54,832 bases of DNA from Candidatus Sericytochromatia bacterium. Its GTDB lineage: Bacteria > Cyanobacteriota > Sericytochromatia > UBA7694. Location: NCBI GenBank assembly GCA_018780035.1, contig JADMKE010000023.1:22429-77260 (forward strand). Reading direction: 5' to 3'. The notes under the pieces were generated by a model. The model did no database searches and was not told the DNA's origin. It saw only the letters and a program-made list of their open reading frames with translations. The position numbers and the translations under genes were made by a program. Shown piece by piece: positions 39,472-48,194 of this stretch (position 1 is the stretch's first letter; each line of letters begins with the position of its first letter).

Positions 39472-41358
39472 ATGCCGATGCCTGACCGTGCCCTGCAATT
39501 GCTGGAGCAGGCCTGGGGTTTACAGCAGGCTGCCGAGTTGACACACGCCGATCGCTTTTATGCCGAGGCCTTGGACTTTGAATTGCCCCTGGAACCCAAA
39601 CAATTTGCTCTGCAGCAGCGTGGGCTGATTGCCCTTTTGCAGAAAGACCTGCCCCGTGCCAAAGAACAACTTGAAGCGGCTTTGGCCTTGGGCGCAAGTG
39701 CCGATCTGCTCAATTTATGGGGCTCACTTTTGCGCGATCAGGGCGAGCTTGAACTCGCCCGGCAGGCTTTTGAGCAGGCCCTGGTTTTGGCGCCATTGAG
39801 CGCGGTGATCCACCACAATTTGGGCAATCTCTTTTGCCGTTTTGAAGATTGGGCTGAGGCCCTGCTCCATTTGCTCAAAGCCTGTGAAATTCAACCTGAG
39901 TCGGGTTATTTTGAGACGCGTTTTTTTCAGCTTTTAAAACAGCTTTTGTACTCAGATAAATGTATGTGGCTTTATCAGTGGATCTTTTCGGGGCCTTTGC
40001 AAACCCACAACTCACCCCTTTTGGCCTTTGTGCGTGGCAGCCTTCACCGCCGCCTGGGAGAGCCCGAAAAGGCCCTGCCTTTTCATCAAATGGCCCTTCA
40101 AGCGCGGCCAGATGATGGCGATTTTTACACAGGTTATCAATCGCTGTTTTTGTTTCTGCCAGATCTGAGCGATCAGGAGCGGTTTGAACCCTTTCGTCAA
40201 TGGGGGCAAACCCAAGAGGCTGCAGTTCAACCCATGACACCTGCTCTCAACAGGCAAGATCCCCAGCGTCGCTTGCGGGTTGGGTATGTTTCTGGGGACT
40301 TAAATTTACACTCCCTCAGCTGTCTGCTCTTGGGCCTGTTCCAAGCCCATCAGACCCGCGATTTTTTTTGGGTGATCTATGCCAATTCCTGGCAAGAAGA
40401 CGAATTCACCCGCCGCTTTCAGCAGGCTGTTCAGCTTTGGCGAAACTGTGCAGACCTCTCAGATCAGGCCCTGGCTGAACAAATTCAGGCCGACCAGATC
40501 GATATCTTGGTCGATCTCTCGGGACATACCTTGGGCCACCGGTTGCAGGTCTTTGCCCGCAAGCCTGCGCCGATTCAAATCAGTGGCTTGGGCTTTGGCT
40601 GGACTTCGGGGTTGAGCCGCATGGACTATCTCTTTTCAGATGCCTGGATTGTGCCCCCCGAGCGCGAGGACTGTTATAGCGAGGCTCTGCTCACTTTGTC
40701 ACATCTCTTTCATTGGACACCTCCCTATACATTGGTGGGCTTGCCTCTGCAAGATTTGCCCTGTTTGGATTCGGACCAGATTGTCTTGGGATCGGGCAAC
40801 GAGGGCTTAAAATTAAACGAGACCCTGATTGAAACCTGGGCGGAGATCCTGAAACAATTGCCCCAAGCACAATTGGCACTTAAATTTCGCGGTTTGGAAG
40901 ATCCGCATCAAAGAGAACACCTTCAGAGCCGTTTTGCCCGCATGGGCATAGGCCCAGAGCGCCTTATCTTACAAGGAAAAACGGCCCATCAAGAGCATGT
41001 TGCCTGGTATGGCAGCTTGGATCTGGCCCTTGACCCCTTTCCCTATAACGGTGGTGTGAGCACGCTTGAAACCCTCTGGATGGGGGTTCCGGTCATCTCT
41101 CTGGCCGCGGGCACCCGGGCCGGGGTGAGTCTTTTAAACACCTTGGGGCATCCAGAATTACTGGCCCAGAGCCAAAGTGAATATATTGCCAAAGCGCTGG
41201 CCCTGGCACAGGACCCCTTGCGTTTGGTCGCTTATCGTCAAACCCTGCGCCAAACGTTACTGGCGTCGCCCATCTGCGACAGCCGGGCTTATGCACGCGA
41301 GATCGAAAACGCTTACCGCCATGTTTGGCAGCGCTGGTGTGATCAGATCAAGGCCTAA
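39472..41358 (+). CDS. TPR-GT41 glycosyltransferase (SPINDLY/OGT type)
   Basis: A 628-residue protein. Residues 1-200 hold TPR-like repeats (RAKEQLEAALALGASADLL, LARQAFEQALVLAPLSAVIH). From about 260 the Glyco_transf_41 domain follows: RLRVGYVSGDLNLHSLS, DILVDLSGHTLGHRLQVFA, APIQISGLGFGWTSGLSRMD, RLILQGKTAHQEHVAWYGSL and LDPFPYNGGVSTLETLWMGV. Such enzymes O-glycosylate Ser/Thr of proteins with GlcNAc, fucose or other sugars. The usual acceptor-site GYPGT-TG reads GLGFGWTSG here. It starts immediately after the cyclotransferase stop. Substrate is unknown; flagellar or surface proteins are candidates in a flagellated cell. Confidence 0.9.
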   Translation: MPMPDRALQLLEQAWGLQQAAELTHADRFYAEALDFELPLEPKQFALQQRGLIALLQKDLPRAKEQLEAALALGASADLLNLWGSLLRDQGELELARQAFEQALVLAPLSAVIHHNLGNLFCRFEDWAEALLHLLKACEIQPESGYFETRFFQLLKQLLYSDKCMWLYQWIFSGPLQTHNSPLLAFVRGSLHRRLGEPEKALPFHQMALQARPDDGDFYTGYQSLFLFLPDLSDQERFEPFRQWGQTQEAAVQPMTPALNRQDPQRRLRVGYVSGDLNLHSLSCLLLGLFQAHQTRDFFWVIYANSWQEDEFTRRFQQAVQLWRNCADLSDQALAEQIQADQIDILVDLSGHTLGHRLQVFARKPAPIQISGLGFGWTSGLSRMDYLFSDAWIVPPEREDCYSEALLTLSHLFHWTPPYTLVGLPLQDLPCLDSDQIVLGSGNEGLKLNETLIETWAEILKQLPQAQLALKFRGLEDPHQREHLQSRFARMGIGPERLILQGKTAHQEHVAWYGSLDLALDPFPYNGGVSTLETLWMGVPVISLAAGTRAGVSLLNTLGHPELLAQSQSEYIAKALALAQDPLRLVAYRQTLRQTLLASPICDSRAYAREIENAYRHVWQRWCDQIKA

Positions 41359-41430
41359 CTTGTCCAAGATCAAGATTTTTGGGGAGCCAAAGCGTTAGAC
41401 TTAAAGTAGAAGAGATCAATGGAGGATTTT

Positions 41431-42282
41431 ATGAATACCTCAGTTTATACTTGGCAGACCCTTAGCTTGCCCCCAGAAAAACTTGTTGCTGCGCGTCAAG
41501 AGGTACATATGGCTGCTCAGATTGTGGCCGCTGTGAGCGCCACCTATTTGCCTTCTCATCCCGATATGTCTCATACCGCTTTGCAATTGGACCCCAGCGG
41601 GCATATTTTGGGGCAGGAGATCAAACCCGGCAAAACCTTTCGCGTGCGTTTGGATCTGCACCAGCTGCGTTTGGAATTGCAAGGGCACCAGCAAAGAGGG
41701 TTTGAAACCATCTCCGATTTTGGCTTGGTTGGGCATACCTTTAAGGCCGCTTTTGACTGGATGGAACAGGCCTTGAAGGACTATTTGGGGGCAGCTGTGG
41801 CGAAAACCTTGTTGCGTCCGGCTGATTTGCCCTGGAGTTTGCCGATGCACCCTTTGAGCAGTGGCGCGCTGTTCAGGGCTCCCAACCAAAGCAGCAGTGA
41901 GTTGTATCATTGGCTGGCCAATGCCGAAAACGTTTTGCAAGAAATTCAAGCCCTGCACCCGATGAATGCTTCGCGGCTCTCGCTTTGGCCGAAACACTTT
42001 GATCTGTTTTTTAGTTTTATGCGGCCAGTCTATTCGGTTGCAATTGGTTTTTCTGCCGGAGACGCGGTACTCAAAGAGCCCTATTTTTATGTCAAACCTG
42101 CGCCTTTGCTGACTGAACCTTTGCCGGTTTTGACCTATGGTGAGTGGCTCCAGGGCAAGTGGAGTGGGGCGGTGCTTAAGTCGTCAGAAATCTTTGCAAG
42201 CGGCGACAGTTCCCTTGCCCAGCGCGAGCAGGTCTGGAAGTTTTTACACAGCACCCTGGGTGTTTTAAATTGGCTGGTCTAA
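41431..42282 (+). CDS. DUF5996-like protein
   Basis: A 283-residue soluble protein. The pattern AARQEVHMAAQIVAAVSATY near the N-terminus, a central strand-rich part (FRVRLDLHQLRLELQGHQQ), and RLSLWPKHFDLFFSF followed by IGFSAGD and EPYFYV resemble the DUF5996 family, whose function is unknown. The ATG at 41431 is chosen because GGAGG sits five bases before it; the in-frame ATG at 41419 overlaps that ribosome site. It probably forms its own unit between the GT41 gene and the histidine kinase. Confidence 0.65.
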   Translation: MNTSVYTWQTLSLPPEKLVAARQEVHMAAQIVAAVSATYLPSHPDMSHTALQLDPSGHILGQEIKPGKTFRVRLDLHQLRLELQGHQQRGFETISDFGLVGHTFKAAFDWMEQALKDYLGAAVAKTLLRPADLPWSLPMHPLSSGALFRAPNQSSSELYHWLANAENVLQEIQALHPMNASRLSLWPKHFDLFFSFMRPVYSVAIGFSAGDAVLKEPYFYVKPAPLLTEPLPVLTYGEWLQGKWSGAVLKSSEIFASGDSSLAQREQVWKFLHSTLGVLNWLV

Positions 42283-42332
42283 CTATTTTAGCTTCAGCTT
42301 TGGGTGGGGCAGGTCTATAAACCTACTCAGTT

Positions 42333-44384
42333 ATGCGGCCCATAAGAAGATTTTTTTACTTGGTATTTTTCTGGACCTTGGCATTTTGGGGCTATCAGGG
42401 ATGGCTTTCTCCTGCCCAGGCCTATTCAGCCTTACCCGCTGAACAGATCCGCTATTATTGGGATACCAGCCATCAGACCCAGATTGGCAAGGTGCTTCGT
42501 TTGCCTGAGCAGGCCTGGCGCGAAGCCCCAGCCAATTTGGCCTGGGGCATTCGTTCGGAGACGCTTTGGTTACGCATTTCTGTGCTTGGGCCCTTGCCGC
42601 CCCAGGCACTGCTTTGGCTGCATCGGGCCAATTTGGATAAGGTCTGTTTATACCAAAAGCGCCTGCAGCGTTGGGACAAACAATGCAGAGGCACGCTCGA
42701 CCCCGAAGCCCAGGTCAAACAGGAGCATGAGATCTTAAATTCCATTGATTCTGCCTTCGAACTTGCGCCTCTTGTGCCCTCTTCAGACCAGGCCTATTGG
42801 TATCTCAAAATTGTCAGTCACAATTGGCTGACCCTGCCACTGGAAGTCATCAGTGCAAGTGATTACCGTTCTCAACGTCGCTTTCAGGTTTTAAGTGACT
42901 TTGCTGCCATGGGTGCTTTCTTTGCCGTGATTGTCTACAATTTGGTGCTTTTGTTCATGCTCAAAGAGAGTGTCCATTTTTGGCATGCCCTGATCATGGG
43001 GGGCTGGGCCCTGTATTGGTTTGGCTTTGTCTTTGGCTACGAGCGCATGTTTCCGCTGATTTGGCAGTATTATCTGCATGATTCGATGTTTGCCTGGATT
43101 TTGGTGGTCTTGTTGGTTTATCTCCAGGCCTTTTTAAAATTTACCCAGTCTGAAATTTCGCCCCTGATTCGTCGGGTCGTGCGAGGGCTGCAAATGATTG
43201 TGCTTTTAGGACTGCCGCTGCTCTTTTTAGAGAGCAATCAACTGAGTATTTATCATGGCCATTTACTCGGTTTGAGCCTGCCACTGTTTTTGCTCGGTGG
43301 AGCGCTTTGGAGTTTGCGATTTAAAAAGCCCATTACGGGTTTTTATTTTTTATCCTGGATGTTTTTCTTTGTCGGAATGTTGATCTTTTCGCTGATGGTT
43401 TCAGGTCGGATTGCCTTTCATTCAGGTTATTTCCACGCTTTGTCTTGGCTACAACTTCTGAGCATGTTCTCGATCGCGCTGATCTTTGCCTTAAAAATCC
43501 AAGCTTTGGTGCGTTCACGGGAAGCCCTGCTGCTTTCCAATTTACATCTGGCTCGCAGCCATGAACGTCAATTGGTGGAACAGGTTCAGTTGCACACCCA
43601 GGAATTGGAATTGACGCTTGAAGAGTTAAAACAGAGCAATCAGACCAAAGACCAGCTCTTTGCCGTTTTGGCCCATGATTTGCGCGGGCCCTTTTCAAAT
43701 TTATTGATGTTGATGGGGCTGCTTGAACAAAAAACCTTTGATCCTGAAGAACTTTTGGCTGATGTTTTGCCCGGCCTTAAAGAGCGGATCAAAAGCATCA
43801 GCAGCTCTTTGGACGATATGTTGCTCTGGGCCCAAGAGGAATTAAAGGGGTATCCTGTGCAGGCTGAATTGCTCGACCCGTCTGAAATTCTGGCTGAGGT
43901 TTGCTCCCTCTATGCCGTTGCCGCGGAACAGAAAGAGATTTCGCTGTCATTGGCCACCCATTATCGTGGGCAAATCAAAATTGATCCCAATCACCTGCGC
44001 CTGATACTGCGCAATTTGCTCCAAAACGCGATTAAGTTTACCCCTGTTGGCGGGCAGATTGTCTTGGCGACCGCCGAGACGGAAAGTGGTGATGTTGTGT
44101 TGAGCATTCAGGATTCTGGACTGGGTATGGAACCGGAGCAGATTGCCCAATTGCTTTCGGGGCTGCGCCAAGTCAGTCGGGTGGGCACAGCTGGAGAAAC
44201 GGGAATGGGCATTGGCATGCAGCTCTGCCGGGCCTATTTAAAGGCCAACCAGGCCCAAATGCAGATTTACAGCCACAACAAATTACCCCAAGCCGGAACC
44301 CGGATTGAATTGTATTTTAAAGGTCCGCAATTCCCAGCTTTGCCTCCGCTTGAGTCTCCCACTGTTGAAGAGGTGTTGGGGTGA
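42333..44384 (+). CDS. 7TMR-DISM sensor histidine kinase
   Basis: A 683-residue membrane kinase. A signal segment (about 1-30) precedes an extracellular 7TMR-DISM domain (45-180, with SETLWLRISVLGPLP), probably binding a carbohydrate-like or small ligand. Seven membrane segments (190-395) follow, then a coiled coil (QVQLHTQELELTLEELKQS), HisKA with AVLAHDLRGPF (His near 447), N box NLLQNAIKFTP, DSGLGM and GMGIGMQL. No response regulator is adjacent. The ATG at 42333 has a weak ribosome site. Its stop overlaps the GTG start of mutT (GTGA), so they are co-expressed. Confidence 0.92.
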   Translation: MRPIRRFFYLVFFWTLAFWGYQGWLSPAQAYSALPAEQIRYYWDTSHQTQIGKVLRLPEQAWREAPANLAWGIRSETLWLRISVLGPLPPQALLWLHRANLDKVCLYQKRLQRWDKQCRGTLDPEAQVKQEHEILNSIDSAFELAPLVPSSDQAYWYLKIVSHNWLTLPLEVISASDYRSQRRFQVLSDFAAMGAFFAVIVYNLVLLFMLKESVHFWHALIMGGWALYWFGFVFGYERMFPLIWQYYLHDSMFAWILVVLLVYLQAFLKFTQSEISPLIRRVVRGLQMIVLLGLPLLFLESNQLSIYHGHLLGLSLPLFLLGGALWSLRFKKPITGFYFLSWMFFFVGMLIFSLMVSGRIAFHSGYFHALSWLQLLSMFSIALIFALKIQALVRSREALLLSNLHLARSHERQLVEQVQLHTQELELTLEELKQSNQTKDQLFAVLAHDLRGPFSNLLMLMGLLEQKTFDPEELLADVLPGLKERIKSISSSLDDMLLWAQEELKGYPVQAELLDPSEILAEVCSLYAVAAEQKEISLSLATHYRGQIKIDPNHLRLILRNLLQNAIKFTPVGGQIVLATAETESGDVVLSIQDSGLGMEPEQIAQLLSGLRQVSRVGTAGETGMGIGMQLCRAYLKANQAQMQIYSHNKLPQAGTRIELYFKGPQFPALPPLESPTVEEVLG

Positions 44385-44782
44385 GCCAGACTTTTGTGGA
44401 AGTGACCTGTGCCGTTTTGATCGACGCCGGACGGGTTTTGGCTGCGCAACGCTCAAAAGACATGTCACATCCAGGGATGTGGGAGTTTCCCGGGGGAAAA
44501 ATTGAGCCCGGAGAAACGCCTGAAATTTGTCTCTTGCGCGAAATCCGGGAGGAATTGGGGATTGAAATTCAAGTGCTTCAGGCCTTGCCTTTGGTCAAAC
44601 ACAGTTATCCCGATAAAGCGATTCGGCTCTGGCCATTTATCTGTGTTTGGCGTTCGGGTGAACTCTTGCCCCAAGAACACAGCCAATTGCGTTGGTGTAG
44701 CTCAGCAGAATTGGACCATTTGAACTGGCTTGCGGCCGATCTGCCTGTGTTGCAATACGCACAAGACTACCTAAACATTTAA
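44381..44782 (+). CDS. mutT: MutT-type 8-oxo-dGTP diphosphatase
   Basis: A 133-residue Nudix enzyme of the MutT group. VEVTCAVLIDAGRVLAAQRS is the first strand pair and WEFPGGKIEPGET leads into the Nudix box (38-60), ending REIREELGI. It hydrolyses oxidised dGTP and prevents A:T to C:G transversions; (d)CTP-directed relatives look alike. The GTG start at 44381 overlaps the TGA of the upstream kinase by four bases. Only 24 bp separate it from the next small exported protein. Confidence 0.88.
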   Translation: MSQTFVEVTCAVLIDAGRVLAAQRSKDMSHPGMWEFPGGKIEPGETPEICLLREIREELGIEIQVLQALPLVKHSYPDKAIRLWPFICVWRSGELLPQEHSQLRWCSSAELDHLNWLAADLPVLQYAQDYLNI

Positions 44783-44806
44783 GTTTAATTGGAGGTTTTT
44801 AGATTT

Positions 44807-45202
44807 ATGCGCATTCAAATTTTGCAGACCCTTGCCCTCTCCTTGATTATTTTGGCTGGATTTTCGGCCGTTCCCATTCAAGCCCAGTCCCCAATTGGAC
44901 AGAATACCGATCTGATTTACCAGGGGCAAGCGGCCTTGGCCCGTGATTGGGTCAGCGCCTTTCAAAAAATGGGGCTCAAACAGGTGCGCTTGAAGGTCTT
45001 GCGCGCCAGTGCCAATATTTCCACGGCTTCGGGAACCTCACTCGCTCCGAACCTGCTCTTGGATGCCCAATTCTCCGTTTATAATGACGTGATCAGTTTG
45101 ACAGAGATTGGTCCCTTGCTGCTGATTCAATACCAAATTCCCCTGGGCCTGACTTCTATGGCTGTGATTCGCGCAGATCAGGTTTTGGGGATGTATCCCT
45201 GA
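44807..45202 (+). CDS. exported hypothetical protein, 131 aa
   Basis: A small secreted or periplasmic protein with a clear signal peptide (LQTLALSLIILAGFSAV, cleavage after AQA). The mature part is about 105 residues with beta-strand character (QVRLKVLRASANI, LLLIQYQIPLGLTSMAVI) and no Cys. No family recognised. The ATG at 44807 has GGAGG 11 bases upstream; an in-frame ATG at 44789 precedes that site. A terminator-like hairpin follows at 45231-45255. Confidence 0.78.
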   Translation: MRIQILQTLALSLIILAGFSAVPIQAQSPIGQNTDLIYQGQAALARDWVSAFQKMGLKQVRLKVLRASANISTASGTSLAPNLLLDAQFSVYNDVISLTEIGPLLLIQYQIPLGLTSMAVIRADQVLGMYP

Positions 45203-45230
45203 ATTCTGGATTGGGCTAGAATGCCAGTGG

Positions 45231-45255
45231 GCCTGGAGACAGGCTCATTTTTTTT
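45231..45255 (+). terminator. intrinsic terminator
   Basis: GCCTG (45231-45235) pairs with CAGGC (45240-45244) around a GAGA tetraloop, then TCA and eight T. A short but typical intrinsic terminator. Confidence 0.65.
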
Positions 45256-45405
45256 GTTTTTGTTTTGTTTCTATTTGTTATTTTAAAGAAAATAAATAAA
45301 ACAAAAAAAATAAATAGATAAATAATTGAAAATAAAATATTATAAATAAAAAAAGCGTATTTTATTTAAATATTATAAAATTTTATTAATTTAAAATGCT
45401 ATACT
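45256..45405 (+). promoter_or_regulatory. AT-rich promoter region with extended -10
   Basis: About 140 bp of nearly pure A/T with A- and T-tracts end in TGCTATACT (45397-45405), an extended -10. The tract may act as an UP element or be a site for curvature or a nucleoid protein. No gene lies in 45203-45514. The exported protein at 45515 is the likely target, with a leader of about 100 bases. Confidence 0.5.
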
Positions 45406-45514
45406 GAGATCCTGAAGTCCAAACTCGAATACAAAGGCTTCGAGGTCGGGTCGCTTAATCCAATTTAGCCCCATAAAAATTATAATCAGCATTGATTGAG
45501 GACACAGAAAATTT

Positions 45515-46012
45515 ATGTCAGATCGTCAACTTACCCGCAAAGCACTGGCCTTATTTGCCACGGCCCTGCTCACTAGCATGGCTACACTCCCCGTATTTCC
45601 AGTTCAGGCCATGGAAATAGATACCCATTCAGCAGGCAATCACTTGGTGATTCGTGATGTGATGGTGGTTTTGGAGTTCCACAATATGGCAGATCACAGC
45701 AAAGATATGAAAGCAAACAAAGCTGTTCAGCCGGTTGGGATAGACCGGAATCACATGATTTCTGTTCAGTTATTGAACAGCAAAACCAAACAGGCTCTGA
45801 CCAATGCGGAAGTCAAAGTGACCATTACAGGTCCTGAGAAAAAGCAAATTGGTTCAGCCGGCACGGAACTCAAATGGGTTGCTCCCACGGCCCGTTCGCC
45901 CTATTATGGTGCCGGTTTTGACCTGAATACCAGGGGCAAATATCGCGTGGTTATTCATTATAAGCAGGGTGGCAAAGTCTCCAATGTCGCTTTTGAGGTA
46001 ATGCTCACTTAG
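45515..46012 (+). CDS. exported protein with YtkA-like beta domain
   Basis: A 165-residue protein with a signal peptide (RKALALFATALLTSMATLPV, cleavage near VQA). The mature domain is beta-sandwich-like: MISVQLLNSKTKQALTNAEV, VKVTITGPEKK, RGKYRVVIHYKQGGKVSNVA. This layout resembles the YtkA-like family of periplasmic proteins. Several Met and His residues early in the mature part (EFHNMADHSKDMKAN, RNHMI) suggest possible copper or other metal binding. Fold and metal use are inferred. GAGGA lies 13 bases before the start. Confidence 0.62.
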   Translation: MSDRQLTRKALALFATALLTSMATLPVFPVQAMEIDTHSAGNHLVIRDVMVVLEFHNMADHSKDMKANKAVQPVGIDRNHMISVQLLNSKTKQALTNAEVKVTITGPEKKQIGSAGTELKWVAPTARSPYYGAGFDLNTRGKYRVVIHYKQGGKVSNVAFEVMLT

Positions 46013-46142
46013 CCTGCTTCTCCTGACCTTCTGATCCTGTTATAGAATGTTTCTATCTGAATCAGTTGGTCAGGAGCTGAATTGTTTTCTTAAGTATCTG
46101 AATTTATCTAAAAATGGAAATAAATTCCATGAATGGTTTTCA

Positions 46143-46670
46143 ATGACAAAATTACGTCTGATCATGAAACTGCTGGCTGGAGCCTTGGTGATTTTTGCCC
46201 AACCGGTTCAAGCAGCCAAACAAAGCACCACTTTTAAACTTTCGCTCGAAGCCAGTCCAGCGGGTCTTGCTGCAAATACCCCCACGGCAAATGTCACGCT
46301 CACCCCCACAGCAACGCCCCTCAAGGCAATCCCCACCAAAGAACCGCGAATGGAAACCGCAAAACCAATTGATACCCGTACGGCAACACCTGTTGAGACC
46401 CGCGCCGCAGCACCGACTGCTCCCCCGCCCGCAAATGTGAATATCCAATTGCCAGATGTGCATGTCTCTGCCGGTGCGGAGACACATACAAATACAAAAG
46501 AGACCATTATTGAAAGGACCATTGAGGTGAAAGAAAAAGAGCCTGCTGAACCTCAAAATAACAATGTTCTCTATCTTGCGGTTTTTGGTATTCTGGCCTT
46601 GGCGATTGTGGCTGGATTGCTGATGATGCGCAATAAAAGTGACGATAGTGATAAAAATCCACCCAAATAA
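46143..46670 (+). CDS. exported Thr/Pro-rich protein with C-terminal membrane anchor
   Basis: A 175-residue type I membrane protein. After a signal peptide (MKLLAGALVIFAQPVQAA) the mature part is a Thr/Pro/Ala-rich stalk (for example TPTATPLKAIPTKEPRMETA), then a strand-rich acidic segment (VNIQLPDVHVSAGAETHTNT). A membrane helix (NNVLYLAVFGILALAIVAGL) and a short charged tail complete it. No family recognised. I start at 46143 because the signal peptide begins there; the frame to 46047 adds polar residues without a signal. Role in surface architecture is a guess. Confidence 0.7.
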   Translation: MTKLRLIMKLLAGALVIFAQPVQAAKQSTTFKLSLEASPAGLAANTPTANVTLTPTATPLKAIPTKEPRMETAKPIDTRTATPVETRAAAPTAPPPANVNIQLPDVHVSAGAETHTNTKETIIERTIEVKEKEPAEPQNNNVLYLAVFGILALAIVAGLLMMRNKSDDSDKNPPK

Positions 46671-46672
46671 GT

Positions 46673-46701
46673 TCTCGGCTCTGAAGGGGGGGGGGCCGAG
46701 A
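46673..46701. repeat. G10 tract inside a 7-bp hairpin
   Basis: Ten G (46686-46695) lie in the loop of TCTCGGC (46673-46679) and GCCGAGA (46695-46701), three bases after the stop of the anchored protein. It may be a terminator hairpin, although no T-run follows on the plus strand. Confidence 0.6.
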
Positions 46702-46803
46702 GGGGCTATCGAGTGGCTTGCGAAAAAATCCAAGCAAGATCTTGCGACTTAACACTATATTAACAATAACTTAATACAAGCTACGCCAAAGGATGTTTGA
46801 CCC

Positions 46804-47472
46804 ATGATGATTCGCAAAACCCTCTCTGCTGCCTTTTCTGCTGCCCTAACCACCTCTCTTTTGCTGCTCACCGCCTGTGGCAGCCAGCTGCCCCTGCAAA
46901 ACGCCGCCCTTGCCCCCCGCCAAATTCAGGCTGCTTCTGTGAATGCCCCAGTGAATGCCCCAGTGAATGCCCCAGTGAATGCAATGAGCACCAATGGTGC
47001 GCTCAACCTGATCGAAGAAATGGCCCATGCCGAAGACCCCGCCCAATTTGCCCAAATTGAAGCGGCTTTCCGCGCTGAAATTGCCAAATCCACCCGTCCC
47101 TCACTGCAAAAAATTGTCTCCAATGCGATTGAAGCAATTGAACACCATCCGATTCCCGGTGGCGATATCACCCAACACCCCGTTGCCCGTCTGATCTACG
47201 CCTCGCTTGAGCGCTATGTCAAAATCATGAGCAAAAACCTGGTCGGCCGCATGATGCTGATCTTTGATTTGGCCAATGTGGCCAGCCCCGCTGAACAAGA
47301 AGCCAAGCTGCAAAAAATCCAGCGCTCGCTCAATGCTCTGCCCAAAATGGATGCCAAAGACCTGCTCGAATTGCTGCAGGGTGGTTTCTTTAAAGACGAA
47401 GTGGCCCCCGGTTCTCCCGTTGAAGCCCGCTTGCAGAAAATGCTGCAAGAGCGTCTGGCTGCCCGTTTTTAG
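46804..47472 (+). CDS. lipoprotein with NAPV repeats, 222 aa
   Basis: A predicted lipoprotein: signal TLSAAFSAALTTSLLLLTAC with lipobox LTAC (Cys 25). A linker contains three and a partial copy of VNAP, from a 12-bp tandem repeat at 46939-46983. The rest is a helical domain (NLIEEMAHAEDPAQFAQIEA, KIQRSLNALPKMDAKDLLEL) of unknown family. ATG codons at 46804 and 46807 are both possible; AGGA lies about 11 bases upstream. A strong terminator follows at 47492-47520. Confidence 0.8.
   Translation: MMIRKTLSAAFSAALTTSLLLLTACGSQLPLQNAALAPRQIQAASVNAPVNAPVNAPVNAMSTNGALNLIEEMAHAEDPAQFAQIEAAFRAEIAKSTRPSLQKIVSNAIEAIEHHPIPGGDITQHPVARLIYASLERYVKIMSKNLVGRMMLIFDLANVASPAEQEAKLQKIQRSLNALPKMDAKDLLELLQGGFFKDEVAPGSPVEARLQKMLQERLAARF
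46939..46983 (+). repeat. 12-bp tandem repeat in lipoprotein linker
   Basis: GTGAATGCCCCA occurs at 46939-46950, 46951-46962 and 46963-46974, with a nine-base fourth copy to 46983. It is a multiple of three, so copy-number change would alter linker length but not frame. Confidence 0.9.
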
Positions 47473-47491
47473 ACCGTTTTTTTAGACAGAG

Positions 47492-47520
47492 AAAAGAGCA
47501 GGCCCCGCGCCTGCTCTTTT
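47492..47520 (+). terminator. strong intrinsic terminator
   Basis: AAAAGAGCAGGC (47492-47503) pairs perfectly with GCCTGCTCTTTT (47509-47520) over a five-base loop, followed by TTGTTTTT. It ends the lipoprotein transcript. Confidence 0.92.
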
Positions 47521-47549
47521 TTGTTTTTAGTGAGAAAGTGAAAAGATTG

Positions 47550-48131
47550 ATGTTAAGACCTTCTTCCTCTTCCAACTACCGCCAAAACCGCAAGGCCCGC
47601 GGTGACCGCCAGATCAGCTTTTGGCTGAGTGCTGAGGAGTTTGAGGCGCTTGAAGCTGCCCGGAAGGCCCAGGGCCTGAGTGCCAAAGAATGGCTCTTGC
47701 AGGGCTTAAACAGAGCTTCTCTGCCTTTGGCTCAGCAGGGTGATGCTTGGAAAGAAGCGAAACTCCAAGCAGAAGCCGCACGGGGCGAACTTTTTGCCTT
47801 TGTGGGCCAACAAGATTTTTTGCTGGTGCAAATTGTGCTCGATCGCGATCTTCTGCCGGAATGGCATCCCCTGGAAGTGACCTGTCTCAAGGGTTTTGAC
47901 AGCGCCGAGGCGGCAATTGGCTATTTTTGCCAACACCCGGCTGAATTTCCGAAGTTTGCCCAAATCGTGCTGATGCACCGCGCTGGAGAGGGCCATCTGG
48001 GCTTTGTGCCCGAGCCTGCGGATTGGTATTATACGGCCCATCTTTTATTTGAAGTATATCCGCGCCAGATGAACAGCTATGGTGATTATGCCACTTATGA
48101 GGCCCTCTTGGAGCGCGGAATGCTGGCTTAA
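47550..48131 (+). CDS. hypothetical protein with ribbon-helix-helix-like N-terminus
   Basis: A 193-residue soluble protein. Residues 20-55 (RQISFWLSAEEFEALEAARK, then SAKEWLLQGLNR) read as strand-helix-helix, resembling ribbon-helix-helix DNA-binding modules. The remaining 140 residues form an alpha/beta domain (FLLVQIVLDRDLLPEWHPLE, FAQIVLMHRAGEGHLGF, HLLFEVYPRQMNSYGDY) I cannot assign. Start options are GTG 47538 or ATG 47550; neither has a strong ribosome site and I chose the ATG. It is isolated between a strong terminator and the next promoter. Confidence 0.62.
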   Translation: MLRPSSSSNYRQNRKARGDRQISFWLSAEEFEALEAARKAQGLSAKEWLLQGLNRASLPLAQQGDAWKEAKLQAEAARGELFAFVGQQDFLLVQIVLDRDLLPEWHPLEVTCLKGFDSAEAAIGYFCQHPAEFPKFAQIVLMHRAGEGHLGFVPEPADWYYTAHLLFEVYPRQMNSYGDYATYEALLERGMLA

Positions 48132-48145
48132 ACACGCCATTTGAA

Positions 48146-48174
48146 TTGGCAAGCCGCAGGTCCCTTGTTATACT
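48146..48174 (+). promoter_or_regulatory. sigma-70-type promoter, well formed
   Basis: TTGGCA (48146-48151), a 17-base spacer and TATACT (48169-48174) with an upstream TG (TGTTATACT). It lies 20 bases before the start of the lipoprotein at 48195. Best promoter match in the window. Confidence 0.7.
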
Positions 48175-48194
48175 CCATCTAGGAAAAAAAACTT

